From: Ruminiclostridium sp.
Lineage (GTDB): Bacteria; Bacillota; Clostridia; Oscillospirales; Ruminococcaceae
Direction: 5' to 3'
Length of the DNA: 64,000 nt
Assembly: GCA_017635095.1 (NCBI GenBank)
Contig: JAGBMA010000236.1
Coordinates: 19,169-83,168 of the forward strand
Shown piece after piece: positions 11,449-20,251 of the stretch (its first letter is position 1; every line of letters begins with the position of its first letter). Below the pieces are notes generated by a model. The model worked only from the letters and a program-made list of their open reading frames with translations. It was not told the DNA's origin and made no database searches. The position numbers and the translations under genes are program-made.

Positions 11449-11874
11449 TTGCCAACCTTTAACCAGCTTGTAAGAAAGGGAAGAGAGGTTTCTGAAAAGA
11501 AGTCCAAGGCTCCTGCACTTTTAAAGGGTCTTAACACTTTAAAGAAGGCTCCCACAGATGTAACTGCTCCCCAGAAGAGAGGAGTATGCACTGCAGTAAG
11601 AACTGCTACCCCTAAGAAGCCTAACTCCGCTATGCGTAAGGTAGCCAGAGTAAGACTTTCCAACGGTTACGAAGTTACAGCTTATATCCCCGGAATCGGA
11701 CACAAGCTCCAGGAGCACAGCGTTGTCCTCATCAGAGGCGGACGTGTTAAGGATCTCCCTGGTGTACGTTACCATATCGTGCGCGGAACTCTCGATGCAC
11801 AGGGTGTTGACGGAAGAATGCAGGGAAGATCGAAGTACGGCGCTAAGCGTCCGAAGGCAGGTAAAAAAGCGTAA
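11449..11874 (+). CDS. rpsL: 30S ribosomal protein S12
   Basis: 141 residues, with the family signature [14 protein letters not shown] and [12 protein letters not shown]. The two lysines that confer streptomycin sensitivity (in TPKKPNS and GRVKDLP) are wild type. The start is TTG at 11449, supported by GGAGGTG eight bases before it and by the family start MPTFNQL. S12 lies in the decoding centre. It is first gene of the str operon here, with rpsG and fusA behind it and tuf separated by its own promoter. Confidence 0.98.
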   Translation: MPTFNQLVRKGREVSEKKSKAPALLKGLNTLKKAPTDVTAPQKRGVCTAVRTATPKKPNSAMRKVARVRLSNGYEVTAYIPGIGHKLQEHSVVLIRGGRVKDLPGVRYHIVRGTLDAQGVDGRMQGRSKYGAKRPKAGKKA

Positions 11875-12045
11875 TCAGAGTGAACCTACGCCCCATTTGA
11901 GGTTTATATACATTGTATTGCCTCGGAATGGCAGGCGGGAGCATCCGTCCGCTGCGTAAAAGCGGACAAGTACGCTTTCGAGTACCGATGAATTCGTTTT
12001 GCAGCAACAGGTTTGCTGCGCAAATTTATGAAGGAGGGAAGTAAA
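11875..12045 (+). promoter_or_regulatory. Folded rpsL-rpsG spacer, possible S7 control region
   Basis: 171 bases without a gene. It contains hairpins GTCCGC/GCGGAC (11947-11967), GTAC/GTAC (11970-11985) and GCAGCA/TGCTGC (12001-12019), the last ending 12 bases before the rpsG ribosome site. In Escherichia coli S7 binds the rpsL-rpsG spacer and represses translation; that this region does the same is an inference from position, not from sequence match. Confidence 0.4.
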
Positions 12046-12516
12046 GTGCCAAGAAGAGGTAATGTACCCAAGCGTGATGTACTGCCGGATCCGCTTTACA
12101 ATTCGGAGCTGGTAACAAGACTTATCAATAACATCATGCTCGACGGCAAGAAGGGTGTTGCCCAGAAGATCGTTTACGGCGCATTTGAGATCGTAGGCGA
12201 AAAGACAGGCAAGGAGCCCCTTGAAGCATTTGAAGAGGCAATGGAAAATATCATGCCTCAGCTCGAAGTTAAGGCTCGCCGTGTCGGCGGTGCGACATAT
12301 CAGGTTCCTATGGAGGTTCGTCCCGAAAGACGCAGAACTTTAGGACTCAGATGGATCACCACATACAGCAGAGCAAGAAACGAAAAGACAATGAAGGAAA
12401 GACTCGCTAACGAGATCCTTGACGCCCTTAACGGACAGGGCGGTTCGTGCAAGAAGCGCGACGATACCCACAGAATGGCAGAGGCTAACAAGGCGTTTGC
12501 TCACTATAAGTGGTAA
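12046..12516 (+). CDS. rpsG: 30S ribosomal protein S7
   Basis: 156 residues from GTG 12046, exactly the usual length, beginning [16 protein letters not shown]. An ideal AAGGAGGG sits at 12031-12038, which decides against the in-frame ATG at 12013. Conserved [19 protein letters not shown] and the [19 protein letters not shown] block are present. S7 nucleates the 30S head. The gene ends 18 bases before fusA. Its leader is folded (see spacer). Confidence 0.98.
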   Translation: MPRRGNVPKRDVLPDPLYNSELVTRLINNIMLDGKKGVAQKIVYGAFEIVGEKTGKEPLEAFEEAMENIMPQLEVKARRVGGATYQVPMEVRPERRRTLGLRWITTYSRARNEKTMKERLANEILDALNGQGGSCKKRDDTHRMAEANKAFAHYKW

Positions 12517-12534
12517 GGAGAGAACGGAGGAAAT

Positions 12535-14613
12535 ATGGCAAGAGACGTAACGCTCGAAATGACCCGTAATATCGGTATTATGGCTCATATCGATGCAGGC
12601 AAGACCACTACCACCGAACGTATCCTTTATTACACGGGTATTAACCATAAGATAGGTGAAACGCATGACGGTTCTGCAACCATGGACTGGATGGCGCAGG
12701 AGCAGGAAAGAGGTATTACTATCACTTCCGCTGCGACAACGGCTTACTGGAAGCAGCACAGAATAAACATCATCGACACCCCCGGCCACGTTGATTTCAC
12801 AGTTGAAGTTGAGCGTTCGCTCAGAGTACTTGACGGTTCCGTTACCGTATTCTGCGCAAAGGGCGGCGTTGAGCCCCAGTCCGAGACTGTTTGGCATCAG
12901 GCTGATAAGTACAAGGTACCGAGAATGGCTTATGTCAACAAGATGGATATCATGGGCGCGGACTTCTATAACGTTGTCCAGATGATGAAGGATCGCCTTA
13001 AAACAAACGCTGTTCCGATCCAGCTTCCTATCGGATCGGAGGATACGTTCAGAGGTATCATTGACCTCGTAGAGATGAACGCGGACATCTACTATGATGA
13101 CCTCGGCAAGGATATGAGAGTCGAAGAGATCCCCGCTGATATGAAGGAGCTTGCGGAGAAGTACAGAACAGAACTTCTCGAAGCTGTTTCAGAGCAGGAC
13201 GAAGAAATAATGAACAAGTACCTCGAAGGTGAAGAGATCACCGTAGAGGAGATCAAGAGATGCATCAGAAAGGCTTGTATAGCCAACGATATGGTACCTG
13301 TTACCTGCGGTACTTCCTACAGAAACAAGGGCGTTCAGAAGCTCCTCGATGCTGTAGTTGACTATATGCCTTCGCCGCTCGACATTCCGCCTATCAAGGG
13401 TACAAACCCCGAGACAGGTGAGGAAGAAGAGAGACGTGCAGGCGATAACGAGCCCTTCTCCGCACTCGCATTCAAGATCGCAACAGACCCGTTCGTTGGT
13501 AAGATATGCTACTTCCGCGTATATTCGGGTATTGTTGAGGCCGGCGCAAGCGTCCTTAATGCAACTAAGGACAAGAAGGAGCGTATGGGTCGTATCCTTC
13601 AGATGCACGCTAACCACAGACAGGATCTTGAAGTTTGCTACTGCGGCGATATCGCTGCTGCAGTCGGCGTAAAGAACACCACAACGGGTGATACCCTCTG
13701 CGATGAGGAGCACCCGATCATACTTGAGTCCATGGAATTCCCGGATCCTGTTATTGATCTGGCTATCGAGCCCAAGACCAAGGCAGGTCAGGAAAAGATG
13801 GCACTCGCACTTGCAAAACTTGCAGAAGAAGACCCGACATTCAAGACCTGGACCGACCAGGAGACCGGTCAGACGATCATCGCGGGTATGGGTGAACTTC
13901 ACCTTGAGATCATCGTTGACAGACTTCTCCGTGAGTTCAAGGTAGAAGCAAATGTCGGCGCTCCTCAGGTCGCTTATAAGGAGACCATCACGACCGCAAC
14001 AGACGTTGATACCAAGTATGCGCGTCAGTCCGGCGGTAAAGGTCAGTACGGTCACGTTAAGCTCAAAGTCGAGCCCAACGAGTCCGGTAAGGGCTATGAG
14101 TTCATCAACGCTGTTGTCGGCGGCGCTATCCCGAAGGAGTATATCCCTGCAGTTGACGCAGGTATCCAGGGTGCAATGCAGTCCGGCGTTATGGCAGGAT
14201 ACCCTGTAGTTGACCTGAAGGTAACACTTTACGACGGATCCTACCATGAGGTAGACTCGTCCGAAATGGCATTCAAGATCGCAGGCTCAATGGCGATCAA
14301 GGAAGCCTGCAAGAAGGCTAACCCCGTAATTCTCGAACCTATCATGAAGGTAGTTGTTATCGTTCCGGAAGAGTATATGGGCGACGTAATAGGCGACCTG
14401 AGCTCCCGCAGAGGCACTATCCAGGGTATGGACGACAGAAATGGAGTTAAGCAGATCAATGCTCTTGTTCCGCTGTCCGAGATGTTCGGTTACTCAAACG
14501 ACCTTCGTTCCAAGACACAGGGTCGCGGTCAGTATGTAATGGAGCCCAACAGCTATGTTCAGGTTCCGAAGAATATCGCTGATAACATCGTAAGCAAGAG
14601 GACCAAAGAATAA
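12535..14613 (+). CDS. fusA: Translation elongation factor G
   Basis: 692 residues, full length. P-loop [14 protein letters not shown] (about 17-30), switch [11 protein letters not shown], and the NKMD guanine-specificity motif are intact; domain IV contains [15 protein letters not shown] and the end [13 protein letters not shown]-type domain V (here [13 protein letters not shown]). It catalyses GTP-driven translocation. ATG 12535 follows CGGAGG. It is third gene of the str operon; a new promoter for tuf lies immediately after its stop. Confidence 0.98.
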   Translation: MARDVTLEMTRNIGIMAHIDAGKTTTTERILYYTGINHKIGETHDGSATMDWMAQEQERGITITSAATTAYWKQHRINIIDTPGHVDFTVEVERSLRVLDGSVTVFCAKGGVEPQSETVWHQADKYKVPRMAYVNKMDIMGADFYNVVQMMKDRLKTNAVPIQLPIGSEDTFRGIIDLVEMNADIYYDDLGKDMRVEEIPADMKELAEKYRTELLEAVSEQDEEIMNKYLEGEEITVEEIKRCIRKACIANDMVPVTCGTSYRNKGVQKLLDAVVDYMPSPLDIPPIKGTNPETGEEEERRAGDNEPFSALAFKIATDPFVGKICYFRVYSGIVEAGASVLNATKDKKERMGRILQMHANHRQDLEVCYCGDIAAAVGVKNTTTGDTLCDEEHPIILESMEFPDPVIDLAIEPKTKAGQEKMALALAKLAEEDPTFKTWTDQETGQTIIAGMGELHLEIIVDRLLREFKVEANVGAPQVAYKETITTATDVDTKYARQSGGKGQYGHVKLKVEPNESGKGYEFINAVVGGAIPKEYIPAVDAGIQGAMQSGVMAGYPVVDLKVTLYDGSYHEVDSSEMAFKIAGSMAIKEACKKANPVILEPIMKVVVIVPEEYMGDVIGDLSSRRGTIQGMDDRNGVKQINALVPLSEMFGYSNDLRSKTQGRGQYVMEPNSYVQVPKNIADNIVSKRTKE

Positions 14614-14615
14614 TT

Positions 14616-14664
14616 AAAAATTTTTGAAAAAACACTTGTAATTTCATCAGTTTTTTGGTACAAT
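14616..14664 (+). promoter_or_regulatory. tuf promoter with UP-like element
   Basis: -35 TTGTAA (14636-14641), 17 bases, -10 TACAAT (14659-14664). The block AAAAATTTTTGAAAAAA at 14616-14632 directly precedes the -35 box, as ahead of two other promoters in this window. It gives tuf extra transcription independent of rpsL-rpsG-fusA. Confidence 0.8.
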
Positions 14665-14715
14665 ATACCTATGGGATTTTTTGAAATTACCGGTAAATTT
14701 TAGGAGGAATTAACA

Positions 14716-15918
14716 ATGGCTAAGGAACATTTTAACCGAACCAAACCCCATGTAAACATCGGTACTATCGGTCACGTTGACCATGGTAAGACAACTCTTA
14801 CAGCTGCTATCACAAAGGTACTTGCTCTTAAGGGTCAGGCTAAGTTTGAAGCTTACGACATGATCGATAAGGCTCCTGAGGAGAGAGAGCGTGGTATCAC
14901 TATCAACACAGCTCATGTTGAGTATGAGACAGACAAGCGTCACTACGCACACGTTGACTGCCCCGGTCATGCTGACTACATCAAGAACATGATCACAGGT
15001 GCAGCTCAGATGGACGGTGCTATCCTCGTTGTTGCAGGTACAGACGGTCCTATGGCTCAGACAAGAGAGCATATCCTTCTTGCTCACCAGGTTGGCGTTC
15101 CTGCAATGGTTGTATTCATCAACAAGTGCGATGACGTTGACGATCCCGAGCTTCTTGACCTCGTTGAAATGGATATCCGTGACGTTCTTACAAAGAATGA
15201 TTTCCCGGGTGATGATATCCCTGTAATCCGCGGTTCCGCAAAGGTTGCTCTTGACTGCGCAAGCCAGGACATCAATGCTCCCGAGTACAAGTGCATCCTC
15301 GAACTCATGGATGCAGTTGACAGCTATATTCCTACTCCTGACCGTAAGGCTGATCTTCCTTTCCTTATGCCTGTTGAGGACACAATGACTATCACAGGCC
15401 GTGGAACAGTTGCTACAGGTCGTGTTGAGCGTGGTATCCTCAAGACCAACGATACAGTTGAGATCACAGGTCTTACAGATGAGCCCAAGTCCACTGTTGT
15501 AACAGGTATCGAGATGTTCCGTAAGATCCTCGATTACGCTGAGGCAGGCGATAACATCGGTGCTCTTCTCCGTGGTATCCAGAGAAGCGAGATCGAGCGT
15601 GGCCAGGTTCTCTGCAAGCCCGGTTCGATCCACCCGCACACAAAGTTCTCCGGCCAGGTTTACGTTCTTAAGAAGGAAGAGGGCGGCCGTCATACACCTT
15701 TCTTCTCTAACTACAGACCTCAGTTCTTCTTCAGAACAACAGACGTTACAGGCGTTATCACACTTCCTGCTGACAAGGAAATGTGCATCCCCGGCGATAA
15801 CGTAACAATGGACGTTGAGCTTATCACTCCTATCGCTATCGAAGAAGGTCTTCGTTTCGCTATCCGTGAGGGCGGCAGAACAGTTGGTTCCGGCGTCGTT
15901 ACAAAGATCAACGAATAA
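14716..15918 (+). CDS. tuf: Translation elongation factor Tu
   Basis: 400 residues. P-loop GHVDHGKT (19-26), [12 protein letters not shown] and the beta-barrel signature [12 protein letters not shown] are intact. It delivers aminoacyl-tRNA to the ribosome as a GTP complex. ATG 14716 follows TAGGAGGA. Codon use is strongly biased to a small set, fitting very high expression, more than in neighbouring genes. It ends at a GAAA-tetraloop terminator. Confidence 0.98.
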   Translation: MAKEHFNRTKPHVNIGTIGHVDHGKTTLTAAITKVLALKGQAKFEAYDMIDKAPEERERGITINTAHVEYETDKRHYAHVDCPGHADYIKNMITGAAQMDGAILVVAGTDGPMAQTREHILLAHQVGVPAMVVFINKCDDVDDPELLDLVEMDIRDVLTKNDFPGDDIPVIRGSAKVALDCASQDINAPEYKCILELMDAVDSYIPTPDRKADLPFLMPVEDTMTITGRGTVATGRVERGILKTNDTVEITGLTDEPKSTVVTGIEMFRKILDYAEAGDNIGALLRGIQRSEIERGQVLCKPGSIHPHTKFSGQVYVLKKEEGGRHTPFFSNYRPQFFFRTTDVTGVITLPADKEMCIPGDNVTMDVELITPIAIEEGLRFAIREGGRTVGSGVVTKINE

Positions 15919-15944
15919 TTTTAAGAAGCCAAAGTTTATAAACG

Positions 15945-15975
15945 TACTTCCCCCTGAAAAGGGGGAAGTATCTTA
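15945..15975 (+). terminator. tuf terminator
   Basis: TACTTCCCCCT (15945-15955) pairs perfectly with AGGGGGAAGTA (15960-15970), leaving a GAAA tetraloop. The following tract is only TCTTAT, so the stem strength does most of the work. Confidence 0.75.
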
Positions 15976-15982
15976 TCAGTAA

Positions 15983-16086
15983 ATATCGCATACTTGTTGA
16001 CACAGGGAAGAAGACCGACTCCGCCAGGCCGCATGGCTTAATCGGGGGTGTGACCTTAATGCCGACGGTGGTATGCGCTATTTTTA
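15983..16086 (+). ncRNA. Candidate structured RNA or attenuator ahead of the acetyltransferase gene
   Basis: A closing stem CGCATAC (15987-15993) / GTATGCG (16071-16077), extendable by ATA/TAT across one mismatch, brackets about 77 bases with nested complementary pieces (ACAC/GTGT, CCGA/TCGG, GCC/GGC around GCAT). The closing right arm runs into CTATTTTTATG, as in an intrinsic terminator. No open frame uses it. I could not match it to any riboswitch class I know. It could be a leader of the GNAT gene, whose ATG is 25 bases downstream, or an independent small RNA. Confidence 0.4.
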
Positions 16087-16101
16087 TGTCGAAAAAAGAA
16101 A

Positions 16102-16596
16102 ATGGAAATAAGAGATCTTACAGACTATGACGACCTGATCCAAGTCAGCCGTGTATATGAACAGAGCTGGAAATACGCATACAAAAACATTATTCCCCGG
16201 GCATATCTTGACAGCATACCGGAGGGACGCTGGGCAGCGAACATAAGAAAGCCCGGTATGAACAATCTCGTTCTTACCGACGGTGGAATAATAGTCGGAA
16301 CTTGTGGTTACTGCAGATCCCGGTGGGACAAATTTGCTGAGTACGGCGAGATCGTATCGGTGTATCTTCTTCCTGAGTATATGGGGAGAGGGTATGGTCG
16401 TGAGCTTGTTGTCACTGCAGTTTCCCGGCTTAAAAGCATGGGACATGAAAAGATCCTGCTTTGGGTGCTCGAAGATAACATAAAAGCACGTCAATTCTAT
16501 GAACATATCGGATTTGTGAACGGTGGGGAAGTGCTTGACGACAATATCGGCGGCAAGGAGCTCCGTGAAATAATGTACATAAAAAGTGCCTGCTGA
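16102..16596 (+). CDS. GNAT-family N-acetyltransferase
   Basis: 164 residues with the GNAT fold: beta strand EIVSVYLLPEYMGRGYGREL contains the acetyl-CoA pyrophosphate loop (GRGYG, about 93-101), and the C-terminal LWVLEDNIKARQFYEHIGF is the typical beta5/alpha4 signature. Substrate unknown; such proteins acetylate amines on small molecules or proteins. ATG 16102 has no good ribosome site, which is unusual in this window. A folded element lies just before it. The stop is inside a terminator hairpin shared with the converging ACT gene. Confidence 0.85.
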   Translation: MEIRDLTDYDDLIQVSRVYEQSWKYAYKNIIPRAYLDSIPEGRWAANIRKPGMNNLVLTDGGIIVGTCGYCRSRWDKFAEYGEIVSVYLLPEYMGRGYGRELVVTAVSRLKSMGHEKILLWVLEDNIKARQFYEHIGFVNGGEVLDDNIGGKELREIMYIKSAC

Positions 16597-16625
16597 GAAA
16601 TTGGCTCTCAACAGGCACTTTGTTA
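16583..16625. terminator. Bidirectional terminator between GNAT and ACT genes
   Basis: AAAGTGCCTG plus TGAGA on the left pair with TCTCA plus CAGGCACTTT on the right (about 16583-16621), with an A-tract before and T-rich tail after. The GNAT stop codon sits in the left arm. Confidence 0.85.
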
Positions 16626-16634
16626 TATTTCCTT

Positions 16635-17081
16635 TCAGAACACTTTTCTGAGTTCGGTCTCGAAGTCTGTGCTGTCGCTCTCACGAACAACTACCGATAT
16701 CTCGTCAAGAGCGGTGGTTATCAGTATTGGATTGGCTTTGGCATTAGCGAGCGCCTTGAATACTTTCTCCGCAAATCCGACGCCCTCTACCATTTCGGCG
16801 GATTTAATGATAAACTTCACGTTTCCTGAGTTTATCATCGGCGGTTTTGCAGGCTTGACACCGTTTGATACTTTAAGTATCTTCGGCATATCGCTGTCTG
16901 CGAATGTAAAACCTATGGAAGTGCTCTCAGCAGAGACCGGAGCTTTCGATATCATATCAATAACGACATTTTCGCTTGCTGCCGCCGAGAAAACGCTGCA
17001 GATAAAGCTGCTCTCGCTGTCGTAAGGTATGTCAGCGAATGTGATGATAGAGACTTCTTCCTGTTTTGTGATCGTTGTCAT
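16635..17081 (-). CDS. Stand-alone tandem ACT-domain protein related to the aspartokinase regulatory region
   Basis: 148 residues. Two ACT-like repeats are visible: residues about 8-75 with VVIDMISKAPVSAESTSIGF, matching the usual aspartokinase form of the first regulatory ACT domain, and about 80-145 with VGFAEKVFKALANAKANPIL and EISVVVRES, matching the second. No kinase domain is encoded. It is the last gene of the asd-dapA-dapB operon, 17 bases after dapB, which is under a lysine riboswitch. By family and context it may bind lysine or threonine and act on a separately encoded aspartokinase; that is inference. Ribosome site AGGAAC is weak. Confidence 0.8.
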   Translation of the reverse strand: MTTITKQEEVSIITFADIPYDSESSFICSVFSAAASENVVIDMISKAPVSAESTSIGFTFADSDMPKILKVSNGVKPAKPPMINSGNVKFIIKSAEMVEGVGFAEKVFKALANAKANPILITTALDEISVVVRESDSTDFETELRKVF

Positions 17082-17098
17082 TGTTCCCGTTCCTTTCT

Positions 17099-17857
17099 TT
17101 ACGCGTCCGCAAGGAGATCGGACATATCATAAAGTCCTTTGTCCTTCTTCGAGAGGAAAACTGCGGCATTTATAGAGCCGTTTGCAAACACTTCCTTGCT
17201 TGCTGCCGAATGAGAGAGGGTTATCACCTCATCGTGACCCGCGAAGATAATGTCATGCTCGCCGACGATCGTTCCGCCGCGTATCGAGTGCAGCCCGATC
17301 TCGGTAGCTTCACGGGGCTTCCTTACGCTGTGGCGGTCGTAAACATAGTGATACTTGTTGCCGAGTTCGTTGTTGAGAGCTTCCGCGATCATAATTGCAG
17401 TACCCGAGGGCGCATCTTTTTTGAGGTTGTGGTGCTTCTCGACGATCTCGATGTCGAACTGACCGCCGAGAACATTGACAGCCCGTTTTCCGAGCTCAAC
17501 GAGAAGATTAATGCCGAGAGACATGTTGAACGTGAAAAATACCGGGATCTGTTCAGCAGTCTTCTTTATCTGCGCCACCTGTTCGTCGGTGTAACCGGTA
17601 GTTGCAACAACGACCGGTACTCCGTTCATGGTGCAGTATGACAGCAGATCGTCAAGCGCGCTTGGGTGAGAGAAGTCGATGATGACGTCCGGCTTTTCCG
17701 GAAGCTCAAACGGCGACTTCACAACGGGAAATCCCGCAGTCTGTTCGGTGTTAAGATCTATTCCGGCGATGACTTTGCAATCGTCCCTCTGTGCTATGAG
17801 ATTGGTTATTACGCGCCCCATTTTTCCGTTGGCGCCCGTTATTGCAACTTTTACCAT
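17099..17857 (-). CDS. dapB: 4-hydroxy-tetrahydrodipicolinate reductase
   Basis: 252 residues. The dinucleotide-binding start VAITGANGKMGRVI, the IIDFSHPSAL strand and the active-site signature EKHHNLKKDAPSGTA identify DapB. It reduces hydroxy-tetrahydrodipicolinate with NAD(P)H in lysine and diaminopimelate synthesis. It follows dapA by 22 bases. Length and motifs are normal. Confidence 0.97.
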   Translation of the reverse strand: MVKVAITGANGKMGRVITNLIAQRDDCKVIAGIDLNTEQTAGFPVVKSPFELPEKPDVIIDFSHPSALDDLLSYCTMNGVPVVVATTGYTDEQVAQIKKTAEQIPVFFTFNMSLGINLLVELGKRAVNVLGGQFDIEIVEKHHNLKKDAPSGTAIMIAEALNNELGNKYHYVYDRHSVRKPREATEIGLHSIRGGTIVGEHDIIFAGHDEVITLSHSAASKEVFANGSINAAVFLSKKDKGLYDMSDLLADA

Positions 17858-17879
17858 TGTTTCACTTCCTGTACTGCGA

Positions 17880-18761
17880 TCAGAGCAGTCCCACGTTTTT
17901 GAGCGCAGCCCTGAGCTTTTCGATCTTTGCTTCTTCCATTCTTATGAGAGGCAGCCTGCACTCTCCGACATTCTTTCCGAGAAGGTTCATTGCCTCCTTG
18001 ACAGGTATCGGGTTCACGTCCATGAACAGTGCGTTTTCCATATCAAGGTACTTTAACTGCAGCTCCAGAGCTTCTTTCTGCTTTCCGGCGAGGAAAAGCT
18101 CCACCATGTCGTGCTTCTGGCGCGGTATAACATTTGATGATACCGAGATAACGCCCTTTGCACCGAGGGAGAGGAAGGGAAGGAGCTGGTCGTCGTTTCC
18201 GGAGTAGATGTCAAAATCGGTGTGCGCAGCTATTTCGGCTGCGAGAGAGAGATTGCCGCTTGCTTCCTTTACTGCGGAGATCTTCTCGTTCTTTGAAAGC
18301 TCGATGTATGTATCGAGCTGGATCGCCGTACCTGTTCTCGAAGGTACATTGTAAAGAATCGTCGGAATATTTACGGAATCCGCGATAGTGTTGAAATGAG
18401 CGACAAGACCGCGCTGAGATGTCTTGTTGTAGTAAGGCGTAACCTGAAGTGTAGCGTCAGCGCCGACTTTTTCGGCTTCCTTTGTAAGCTCCACAGCGTA
18501 ACCGGTGTCGTTGCTGCCGGTACCTGCAATGACAGGAACGCGCTTGTTGACCTTTTCAACGCAGAAGCGTATCATCTCGATATGCTCCTCATCGGTCATG
18601 GTAGATGCTTCACCAGTGGTGCCCACAACTACTATGGCATCTGTCTTGTTCGCGATCTGCTCTTCGATAAGTTCAGCGAACTTCTCATAATTTATACTTC
18701 CGTCGGGGAACATAGGGGTCACGATGGCAACTCCCGTACCCGTAAAGATAGTCTTTCTCAT
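17880..18761 (-). CDS. dapA: 4-hydroxy-tetrahydrodipicolinate synthase
   Basis: 293 residues. Schiff-base lysine in ISAVKEASGN (Lys165), Tyr137 in LYNVPSRTG and the GTTGE substrate loop are present. It condenses pyruvate with aspartate semialdehyde. The ATG at 18761 has AAGGAGA eight bases away; an upstream frame extension of six residues lacks support. The gene lies between asd and dapB in a lysine-riboswitch-controlled operon; a GC hairpin separates it from asd. Confidence 0.97.
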   Translation of the reverse strand: MRKTIFTGTGVAIVTPMFPDGSINYEKFAELIEEQIANKTDAIVVVGTTGEASTMTDEEHIEMIRFCVEKVNKRVPVIAGTGSNDTGYAVELTKEAEKVGADATLQVTPYYNKTSQRGLVAHFNTIADSVNIPTILYNVPSRTGTAIQLDTYIELSKNEKISAVKEASGNLSLAAEIAAHTDFDIYSGNDDQLLPFLSLGAKGVISVSSNVIPRQKHDMVELFLAGKQKEALELQLKYLDMENALFMDVNPIPVKEAMNLLGKNVGECRLPLIRMEEAKIEKLRAALKNVGLL

Positions 18762-18784
18762 AATGCATTCTCCTTGCATATATT

Positions 18785-18807
18785 TTTCTCCCGCTTTCGC
18801 GGGAGAA
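18785..18807 (-). other. Intercistronic hairpin between asd and dapA
   Basis: TTCTCCCGC and GCGGGAGAA form a 9-bp stem around a four-base loop. In the direction of the operon it is followed by A-rich, not T-rich, sequence, so it is probably not a terminator; it may protect or process the mRNA. Confidence 0.55.
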
Positions 18808-18818
18808 TGAAGCTGTTA

Positions 18819-19898
18819 TCAGTCAAAGTAGCCCTTTGCAGCATACAGCTCAGCCATGAGCACAGCGCCGCCGGCAGCACCGCGGAGAGTGTTGTGGGAC
18901 AGGCATACGAACTTGTAATCGTACTGTGTATCGGGTCTGAGACGGCCTATGGAAACAGCCATACCGTTCTCAAGGTTGCGGTGGAGAGCAGCCTGGGGGT
19001 AGTTGTCCTCGGTGAAGTAGTTGAGAAACTGCTTCGGAGCGGAAGGAAGCTGGAGCTCCTGGGGAACGCCCTTGAAGTTCTTCCAGATATCGAGGATCTC
19101 GTCCATGGAGGGCTTGTTCTCGAAGCTTACGAAAGCTGCAGCAAAATGACCGTTTGAAACGGGCACGCGCAGACACTGAGTTGTGATAGAGGGGCTGGTT
19201 GCCTTCACTATCTCATTGCCCTCGATCTTACCCCAGACCTTGAGCGGCTCCTGCTCGGACTTTTCTTCCTCACCGCCGATATAAGGGATAAGGTTATCCA
19301 CCATTTCCGGCCATGTCTCAAAAGTCTTGCCGGCACCGGAGATAGCCTGGTATGTGCAGGCGAGTACCTTAGTGATACCGAACTTGCGCAGGGGAGAGAG
19401 CGCGGGAACGTAGCTCTGTATCGAGCAGTTGGACTTTACGGAGATGAAACCGCGCTTTGTGCCGAGACGAGCTCTCTGTGCAGCCACGATCTCGGTGTGC
19501 TCGGGGTTGATCTCCGGGATTATCATGGGAACATCGGGTGTGAAACGATGTGCGGAGTTGTTTGACATAACGGGAACTTCGTGCTTAGCGTACATTTCCT
19601 CAAGTGCCTTGATCTCGTCCTTCTTCATATTCACAGCGCAGAAGACGAAATCCACCTGCTCCGCGATCTTGTCTATGTCCTTAGTAGCGTCGAGGATCAC
19701 CATATCCTCCATTGCTTTCGGCATGGGCTTTTCGATGAGCCAGCGGGAACCGACAGCTTCCTTGTATGTCTTTCCTGCGGAACGCTCGGAAGCGGCGAGG
19801 ACTTTTACCTTGAACCACGGGTGGTTTTCGAGAAGAACGGCGAAGCGCTGACCGACCATGCCCGTTGCTCCGATTATACCTACTTTGTACTCTTTCAT
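18819..19898 (-). CDS. asd: Aspartate-semialdehyde dehydrogenase
   Basis: 359 residues. NADP-binding start KVGIIGATGMVGQRFA, catalytic Cys158 in VKSNCSIQ and the end NTLRGAAGGAVLMAEL identify the enzyme. The residues around AVGSRWLIEKPMP suit the archaeal/fungal-like subtype also found in Clostridia rather than the E. coli type. It reduces aspartyl phosphate to the semialdehyde, the shared precursor of lysine, threonine and methionine. First gene of asd-dapA-dapB-ACT, transcribed through a lysine riboswitch that ends in a terminator 33 bases before the ATG. Confidence 0.97.
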   Translation of the reverse strand: MKEYKVGIIGATGMVGQRFAVLLENHPWFKVKVLAASERSAGKTYKEAVGSRWLIEKPMPKAMEDMVILDATKDIDKIAEQVDFVFCAVNMKKDEIKALEEMYAKHEVPVMSNNSAHRFTPDVPMIIPEINPEHTEIVAAQRARLGTKRGFISVKSNCSIQSYVPALSPLRKFGITKVLACTYQAISGAGKTFETWPEMVDNLIPYIGGEEEKSEQEPLKVWGKIEGNEIVKATSPSITTQCLRVPVSNGHFAAAFVSFENKPSMDEILDIWKNFKGVPQELQLPSAPKQFLNYFTEDNYPQAALHRNLENGMAVSIGRLRPDTQYDYKFVCLSHNTLRGAAGGAVLMAELYAAKGYFD

Positions 19899-19930
19899 GA
19901 TGATTGTTCCTTTCTTTGTCTGACTAATAT

Positions 19931-19954
19931 AAAAACCGGCTTTTAAAGCCGGTT
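19931..19954 (-). terminator. Riboswitch-controlled terminator ahead of asd
   Basis: On the minus strand AACCGGCTTT pairs with AAAGCCGGTT and is followed by TTT. It directly follows the lysine aptamer and is the expression platform: lysine binding should favour it. Confidence 0.88.
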
Positions 19955-19998
19955 CGTTACAGAATGAAGTACGACAAAACGCGGAAAGCGGTATTGCC

Positions 19999-20167
19999 GA
20001 TAGCTCTCCATTACGCCGGACGGCTTAATGACAATCGTACACTTATTCAATGCACGACCGGATATGCATATTTCAACCTATACATTCCTCGGCGGCTTTC
20101 CCTTTCACATTAACAATATGTTGAAATATTGGCGTTAATGCTACTCTTTAAACCCGCGCCTCTATCT
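19999..20167 (-). promoter_or_regulatory. Lysine riboswitch (L box) aptamer
   Basis: The minus strand carries the known L-box blocks in order: AGATAGAGGCGCGG, AAAGAGUAGCAUU, GUGAAAGGGAAAGCCGCCGA, CCGGUCGUGCAUUGAAUAAG, UGUCAUUAAGCCG and GGAGAGCUAUC. The first and last form P1 (GATAG/CTATC). These match the Bacillus subtilis lysC leader in order and spacing. It controls asd, dapA, dapB and the ACT protein, shutting them off when lysine is high. Confidence 0.96.
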
Positions 20168-20175
20168 TTTGATAT

Positions 20176-20204
20176 ATTGTATCACAGTATGCTGTATTTG
20201 TCAA
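20176..20204 (-). promoter_or_regulatory. Sigma-A promoter of the asd operon
   Basis: -35 TTGACA (20199-20204), 17 bases, -10 TACAAT (20176-20181). The expected start of transcription is only a few bases before the riboswitch P1 stem. The 353-base stretch between asd and the next gene is accounted for by this promoter, the aptamer and the terminator. Confidence 0.9.
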
Positions 20205-20251
20205 TACTTTACGGTATAATTTTACATTGCAGCCGCCCGCGGGATCATATT

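Noticed and set aside
15983-16086. Cyclic-di-GMP, cobalamin or T-box riboswitch
   Set aside because: The conserved blocks of these classes are absent; only the general layout is shared, so no class was assigned.
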